In this document: positions 6,510 to 10,602 of the stretch, piece by piece
Numbering within the stretch: the stretch's first letter is position 1
How the letters are laid out: every line of letters begins with the position of its first letter
Source of the DNA: an uncultured Clostridia bacterium
GTDB taxonomy: Bacteria > Bacillota > Clostridia > Oscillospirales > Acutalibacteraceae
NCBI GenBank assembly: GCA_945971755.1
Contig: CAMFPJ010000048.1
Coordinates: 1-10,602, forward strand
Direction of reading: 5' to 3'
Length of the DNA stretch: 10,602 nt
Translations under genes and position numbers: made by a program
The notes under the pieces: model-generated
What the model was told of the DNA's origin: nothing
What the model saw: only the letters and a program-made list of their open reading frames with translations
Database searches by the model: none

Positions 6510-7049
6510 CTAATAATCCTTTTGCTTAAGAAGAGTATTCCTTATGTAGTCAAAAGTTTTGTCCTCACCCTCATCACGCAGCATAATAAGCAGTTTTTCA
6601 AGTAAATCGGAAGTCTCGGGGTGAATAATTCTGTGGTCTCTGCCACGCTCAAAGTAGTTTATCGGGTGAGCGTCCGTGTAATTATCAGCCTGATAAATCT
6701 TGCTTGCGGCAACTCGGTCGCAAAACATTTCAACAACATATTTTAAGGGCATTTTAACAGGTGCATTTTTCTTGAGCACAGGGCTGTAATCTACCCAGTA
6801 TTCAAAATGATGACGGTTTCTGCCCTTGTGGTGAAGCCACGCCGAAGAATAACCTTTGTCTTCTCTTTCAAGCTCGTTAGGGCTTCGTTTGCCGTCATAA
6901 TATTTAACACCGTTCAAAAATTCCACGGGGGTGTACTTTGAAAGGTCGTGCCTTAGCCCCTGAAACCCTATTCCTGCCTTAAAGCAATGACGAATAACCT
7001 GATGTCTGTGCTTTGTAATTGTTTTGAAATGTCCTATCCAGTTTGCCAC
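6510..7049 (-). CDS. Small His-rich protein resembling DUF5662, function unknown
   Basis: 179 aa soluble protein with no signal or membrane segment. From memory the sequence resembles the DUF5662 family of Firmicutes, which has no assigned function. It is rich in His and Asp in an order reminiscent of HD-type metal sites: H14/H16/H21, the pair H34-D35 in GLRHDLSKYTPVEF, WLHHKGRNRHHFEYW (71-85), D111 in MFCDRVAASK, then H128, H139 and H143. A metal-dependent hydrolase fold is my inference only. The start is GTG at 7049, sharing one base with the transporter stop (TAGTG), with AGAGGA about 7 bases upstream, so translation is coupled to the transporter gene. As last gene of a glycoside operon it could act on a sugar-derived metabolite or merely be co-expressed. 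Confidence 0.72.
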   Translation of the reverse strand: MANWIGHFKTITKHRHQVIRHCFKAGIGFQGLRHDLSKYTPVEFLNGVKYYDGKRSPNELEREDKGYSSAWLHHKGRNRHHFEYWVDYSPVLKKNAPVKMPLKYVVEMFCDRVAASKIYQADNYTDAHPINYFERGRDHRIIHPETSDLLEKLLIMLRDEGEDKTFDYIRNTLLKQKDY

Positions 7050-8392
7050 TATTTTTCCTCTGATGTTTTTTCTCTAATATTATACATATACTTCATTACA
7101 ACAAATGTAATTACTGCGCCGCCGAACATAAAGTAAAGGTACATATTTTTAATGTTAAGAGCGGTTTGCGCTGTTTGGTTTGCGCCGTTTTCTTCAATAT
7201 ACCCGCAAGCGGTGAGAGCCAATGCACTGACCGCAGAGCCCACACCCTGTGCCAGCTTTCTGAAAAAGGAATAAAGCGCATAGGTTGAGCCCTCATCACG
7301 AGTGCCTGTTTTTTCATATTGGTAATCAATGCAGTCAACAACCATCGCCCAGACAAGAATGTTGAATACCGCATTTGAAATGTAGAAAAGCATAAGAAGA
7401 ACTATCCATATTGGAACAGATGCTTTGCTTTGCGGGTCAAGGGGTAGGAAAAGGCTGACAAAACCTGCAATCGAGCCAATAGCGGCCGCAATTACAGAAA
7501 TACCTTTTTTGCCTACTTTCTTAGTAATATTACCGATAAACGGCATAAGCGCAATAAGTGGGATATATGCTACAAAATTAACAACCGTTACAAGCTTTGC
7601 ATTCTTAAAATAGGTCTGGAAAATAATTGAGTTAACGGAGGTCATTGACATAAAGCAAATAAGCTGTACGAATGTAACAATAGTTGCGGCAATCAGCGAC
7701 CTGTTAGTAAAGAAACCCTTAACTGTGTTAAGGTAATTGAATTTTTTCTTCTCCTGCTCAATGTGAATACGCTCTGTAACCAGCACCCGAACAAGAGCAA
7801 AGCCTATAAAACCGACTGCTGCGCAGCCAAGAGCAATATAAACGAAGCGTGCGCCGAGCAATTCATTGTTCTTGTTGTAAACAAACACCGGCAAAAGCAT
7901 TAAAGGACCTTGTGCAAGACCTGCACCGATGCTGCGAAATGTTGAAAGGTTTGTTCGCTGGCTCGGAACGTCGGTAATGCTTGAGTGGAGCGCGCCGTAA
8001 GGCACGTTTGCAAGAGTGTAAGCCACTGACCAAACGCAGTAAGCCACCAGGCAGAATACAACCTTAAAACCATAACTTCTGTTTTGAATAGGAAGAAATG
8101 CTAAAGTAGTTGTGAAAATAAGAGCCAATCCGCCGATTGTTATCCACGGCATAAATTTACTCTTTTTGGAAATTTTTACATTATCTACAATTGAGCCGAT
8201 AATCGGGTCGTTGATTGCGTCCCAAACTTTGCCCACAATGATTATCCATGCCCAGTCAGTCATTTTGAGACCAATGTACTGCGTGTAGTAGAGCATCATG
8301 TAGTTTGTAATAAGTGCAAAGCACATATTGCAACCGAAATCGCCCATGGCGTAGCCGAAAAGGTCACGAATACCGAATTTGCGCGTTTCCAT
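7049..8392 (-). CDS. GPH-family glycoside:cation symporter (MFS)
   Basis: Membrane importer of the glycoside-pentoside-hexuronide:cation symporter family (relatives of MelB, XylP, LacS and the glucuronide transporter UidB). 447 aa with about 12 hydrophobic segments and a central basic loop near residues 205-215. Family hallmarks are the start FGYAMGDFGCN, WDAINDPIIGSIVD (57-70), which holds the helix II aspartates D58 and D62 equivalent to MelB D55 and D59, and YTLANVPYGALHSSIT in helix IV. The MelB D124 position is N129 here, so the coupling ion may not be Na+. The cytoplasmic loop has the basic SKKSKFMPW motif. The ATG at 8392 lies 4 bases after the GH2 stop, with AAGGAA about 7 bases upstream. 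Substrate is presumably a beta-glycoside cleaved by the upstream enzyme; specificity cannot be read from sequence. Confidence 0.92.
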   Translation of the reverse strand: METRKFGIRDLFGYAMGDFGCNMCFALITNYMMLYYTQYIGLKMTDWAWIIIVGKVWDAINDPIIGSIVDNVKISKKSKFMPWITIGGLALIFTTTLAFLPIQNRSYGFKVVFCLVAYCVWSVAYTLANVPYGALHSSITDVPSQRTNLSTFRSIGAGLAQGPLMLLPVFVYNKNNELLGARFVYIALGCAAVGFIGFALVRVLVTERIHIEQEKKKFNYLNTVKGFFTNRSLIAATIVTFVQLICFMSMTSVNSIIFQTYFKNAKLVTVVNFVAYIPLIALMPFIGNITKKVGKKGISVIAAAIGSIAGFVSLFLPLDPQSKASVPIWIVLLMLFYISNAVFNILVWAMVVDCIDYQYEKTGTRDEGSTYALYSFFRKLAQGVGSAVSALALTACGYIEENGANQTAQTALNIKNMYLYFMFGGAVITFVVMKYMYNIREKTSEEK

Positions 8393-8396
8393 TAAA

Positions 8397-10550
8397 TCAT
8401 TCCTTTCTTATTGACTGTAAATATTGGTTTGCAAGGTCCATGTATTTTTTGCCGTTCTTCGTTTTCTCTGCAATTTTTACGATGGGTTTAAGTGAAATTT
8501 TACCCAAGACAGACGGAACGGTAAACGTTCTGCCTGCCTGTGATTTCATAATTTTCTGAATTTCGGGGTGGTTAACAATAGTGCCGAGATTATCGTTAAG
8601 CGAAAGGCGGTCTTCTTCAATTTTGTCGCTTGTTTCAAACCAGTTGCGCACAAAACTGTCGTTGCTGTCGCCCAGTGAGTATGCGGGGTTTTCTTCATTA
8701 GTTCCGTTGATTTTAATTTCGTGTTTGAGTTTGCCGCATTTTGCCGTAATTACGTTTTCGCCCTCTGTTATTTCTACTGTGAATTTGAAAATCTTGTCAC
8801 CCTCAAGGGTCTGTTCTTTGCCGTTAACGGTAAGTTTAATCTTATCACAGTTTGAATAAACTTTTATTTCCTGCTCGCCGAGGGGTCTGTCAACAAATCT
8901 CTCCCCGGTAATGTGAACAAATTTTTCATCTGACCAGTAGGCCTTGTAGAGCCAAAACGCATCTTTCTTAATCTTTCTGTCAATAGTAACAAGTCCTTTG
9001 TTGTTTCTGCCCTTAACTCCGCCCTCATTGCGAACTGCGGAGCCGAAGTCAAACATATTCCAAACATAAGAACCCCAAAGCCAGTCACGTTTGTTTATTG
9101 CCTCAATATATTTTTCGTGGAAAATTGCCTGATATTCCTCCGAATAGTCACCCTGAACAGGATCCTTTGAGTGAAGTGTAGTAATTCCCTCTGCTCCGTA
9201 TTCTGAAATGCCGAGCTTTATCTGAGGATTGGTTTGGTGGAACTCATCAAGCCAAACGTTAATTTGGTCGGGAGTCTGAACATACCAGCCGAAATAGTGG
9301 TTGTAGCCTAAAATATCAGTAATATAATTGAGTTTTGAGGTAATTGGACTGAAAGTGAGCTGTGCACAGGTTGTGGGCCTTGTCGAGTCAAGTTTTTTTG
9401 CTATTGTATTCAGTTCGTTAATACCGCTGAAAAGTGAGCGTGAGGGGGAGGCGATTGAAATCTCGTTTTCAACACCCCAGCAGTAAATTGACGGGTGGTT
9501 GTAGTTCTGACGGATAAGTTCTTCAAGCATAAGCCTTGCCTGAGGTTGCTTTTTCTTTGAAAAGCTGGAAATAACGGGAATCTCAGCCCATACCAGAAGA
9601 CCGCGTCGGTCACATTCAGCGTAAAATTTTTCATCGTGCTGGTAGTGTGCAAGACGAATTGAGTTAGCACCTAATTCACAAATAATGTCAATATCCTCTT
9701 TGTGTTCCTTTTCAGTAAGAGCGTTGCCCATAAATTCTCTGTCCTGATGGCGCGAAACACCTTTGAGCTTTAAGTGATTGCCGTTAAGGAAGAAGCCTTT
9801 TTCCGCATCAAAATAAAATTCTCTGAAGCCGAATTTGTCGCTTGTTTCGTCAATTACCTCACCGTTTTTAATCAGCCTTGCCGTGAGAGTGTAAAGATAC
9901 GGGTTTTCTACACCGTTCCACAAAGTCGGTGCGTCAACATGAAGCTTTGCAATATATTCCGTTGCATTTTGTGAAACTTTTGCAACGGTTTTGCCGTTCA
10001 TGTCTGAAATTTCAAATTCTTTTGTGATTTCGTGAGCAGGACCCTCAATAAAACTCTTAATGTAAACGTCACCGCTGTTTTGAGGGGTAATGTAAACACC
10101 GTTTTTACTCTTATCAAGAAGAGAAAAATGAGTTTCGGGAAGCTCACAAATAATGTTTACGTCACGGTAAAGTCCGCCGTAAAAGGTGAAGTCTGCAACC
10201 TGCGGATATAAAAGCTCGTCGGGAGAGTTGTCAACAGTAATTTCAATTGTGTTTTCGTCTTTGTGTAAAAAAGAAGTAATGTCCGTGCGAAAAATCGAGT
10301 AACCGTTAGTGTGCTCCGTAACGGAAATTCCGTTAACAAAGATTTCAGCCCGAGTGTTGGCGCCGTTAACCTCAAGAATTACCTGACCGTCAAATTTTCC
10401 GACAGTTTTTTTGTAAGAGCATTTGCCTCGGTAATAGCTTTTGTCGGTTTGCCCGTCAACTGCATTCCAAGTATGAGGAAGATTAACCTTTTCGGTAACA
10501 CCTTCCTTCGTAAAATCCCAACCCTCATTTATACAAATAACCTTTCTCAT
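8397..10550 (-). CDS. GH2 beta-glycosidase (beta-galactosidase / beta-glucuronidase type)
   Basis: Cytoplasmic retaining glycosidase, 717 aa from ATG 10550, which has AAAGGA 9 bases upstream; an in-frame TTG at 10568 is less likely. Domains in order: sugar-binding jelly roll (about 2-137), Ig-like domain (140-243), TIM barrel (245-545), a second Ig-like domain (about 555-615) and a helical tail (620-717). The acid/base is E363 in GVENEI and the nucleophile is E450 in GISEYGAEG. GVSRHQD (264-270) and LAHYQHDEKFY are typical of GH2 enzymes usually annotated as beta-galactosidase. NHYFGWY (417-423) and an N-x-K motif (N516, K518) before GLVTIDRK also resemble beta-glucuronidase. There is no signal peptide, so it hydrolyses substrate brought in by the adjoining symporter. 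First visible gene of its operon. Confidence 0.93.
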   Translation of the reverse strand: MRKVICINEGWDFTKEGVTEKVNLPHTWNAVDGQTDKSYYRGKCSYKKTVGKFDGQVILEVNGANTRAEIFVNGISVTEHTNGYSIFRTDITSFLHKDENTIEITVDNSPDELLYPQVADFTFYGGLYRDVNIICELPETHFSLLDKSKNGVYITPQNSGDVYIKSFIEGPAHEITKEFEISDMNGKTVAKVSQNATEYIAKLHVDAPTLWNGVENPYLYTLTARLIKNGEVIDETSDKFGFREFYFDAEKGFFLNGNHLKLKGVSRHQDREFMGNALTEKEHKEDIDIICELGANSIRLAHYQHDEKFYAECDRRGLLVWAEIPVISSFSKKKQPQARLMLEELIRQNYNHPSIYCWGVENEISIASPSRSLFSGINELNTIAKKLDSTRPTTCAQLTFSPITSKLNYITDILGYNHYFGWYVQTPDQINVWLDEFHQTNPQIKLGISEYGAEGITTLHSKDPVQGDYSEEYQAIFHEKYIEAINKRDWLWGSYVWNMFDFGSAVRNEGGVKGRNNKGLVTIDRKIKKDAFWLYKAYWSDEKFVHITGERFVDRPLGEQEIKVYSNCDKIKLTVNGKEQTLEGDKIFKFTVEITEGENVITAKCGKLKHEIKINGTNEENPAYSLGDSNDSFVRNWFETSDKIEEDRLSLNDNLGTIVNHPEIQKIMKSQAGRTFTVPSVLGKISLKPIVKIAEKTKNGKKYMDLANQYLQSIRKE

Positions 10551-10586
10551 AAGCAAAAATCCTTTCAAAATTTTATTATTTTTTTT

Positions 10587-10592
10587 AGTATA
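10587..10592 (-). promoter_or_regulatory. Possible -10 box of the glycoside operon
   Basis: TATACT on the minus strand, 36 bases before the GH2 start codon and followed by an A/T-rich leader. The matching -35 box would lie beyond the right edge of the window, so this is tentative. Nothing else is seen between the GH2 start and the window end. Confidence 0.3.
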
Positions 10593-10602
10593 AAGTTATT
10601 AT

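Noticed and set aside
10551..10568. TTG start for the GH2 gene six codons upstream
   Set aside because: It precedes the AAAGGA site that serves the ATG at 10550, and the added residues are not part of the GH2 fold.

Overview
The window looks like a chromosomal piece of a Gram-positive, obligately fermentative bacterium of the class Clostridia, probably a gut-type Oscillospirales or Lachnospirales relative. This rests on AGGAGG-type ribosome binding sites before almost every gene, AT-rich intergenic DNA with consensus sigma-A promoters, an AtpI protein ahead of a complete F-type ATPase cluster, and a GH2 hydrolase / GPH transporter pair typical of carbohydrate-fermenting Firmicutes. The genus is not determined. 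I see no mobile element, CRISPR array, tRNA or rRNA.

Positions 1-5169 (minus strand) hold the F1Fo-ATP synthase operon in canonical order atpI-atpB-atpE-atpF-atpH-atpA-atpG-atpD. atpD is cut by the window edge, and atpC presumably follows outside. Genes overlap or are at most 19 bases apart, and each has a recognisable Shine-Dalgarno sequence. A very good extended -10 promoter lies before atpI, with two copies of a TTGAC-N5-GTCATTTT element on and just after it. The c subunit carries two membrane carboxylates (E31, E64) plus T65/T66, a pattern that predicts Na+ rather than H+ coupling.

Positions 5170-5460 are an AT-rich divergent intergenic region with the atp promoter on one side and the promoter of a phosphoesterase gene on the other, plus two inverted repeats. 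Positions 5467-6432 (plus strand) encode a cytoplasmic calcineurin-like metallophosphoesterase, probably transcribed alone. It ends in a strong hairpin, 6431-6462, that can terminate transcription from both directions.

Positions 6510-10550 (minus strand) form a second operon: a GH2 beta-glycosidase (beta-galactosidase or beta-glucuronidase type), then a GPH-family sugar:cation symporter, then a small His-rich protein resembling DUF5662. The last two genes overlap by one base (TAGTG). The likely logic is import of an intact beta-glycoside by the symporter and cytoplasmic hydrolysis by the GH2 enzyme. The role of the small protein is unknown, and it is the least understood part of the window. 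A Na+-coupled ATP synthase and a possibly cation-coupled sugar importer could draw on the same ion gradient, but that link is inference.
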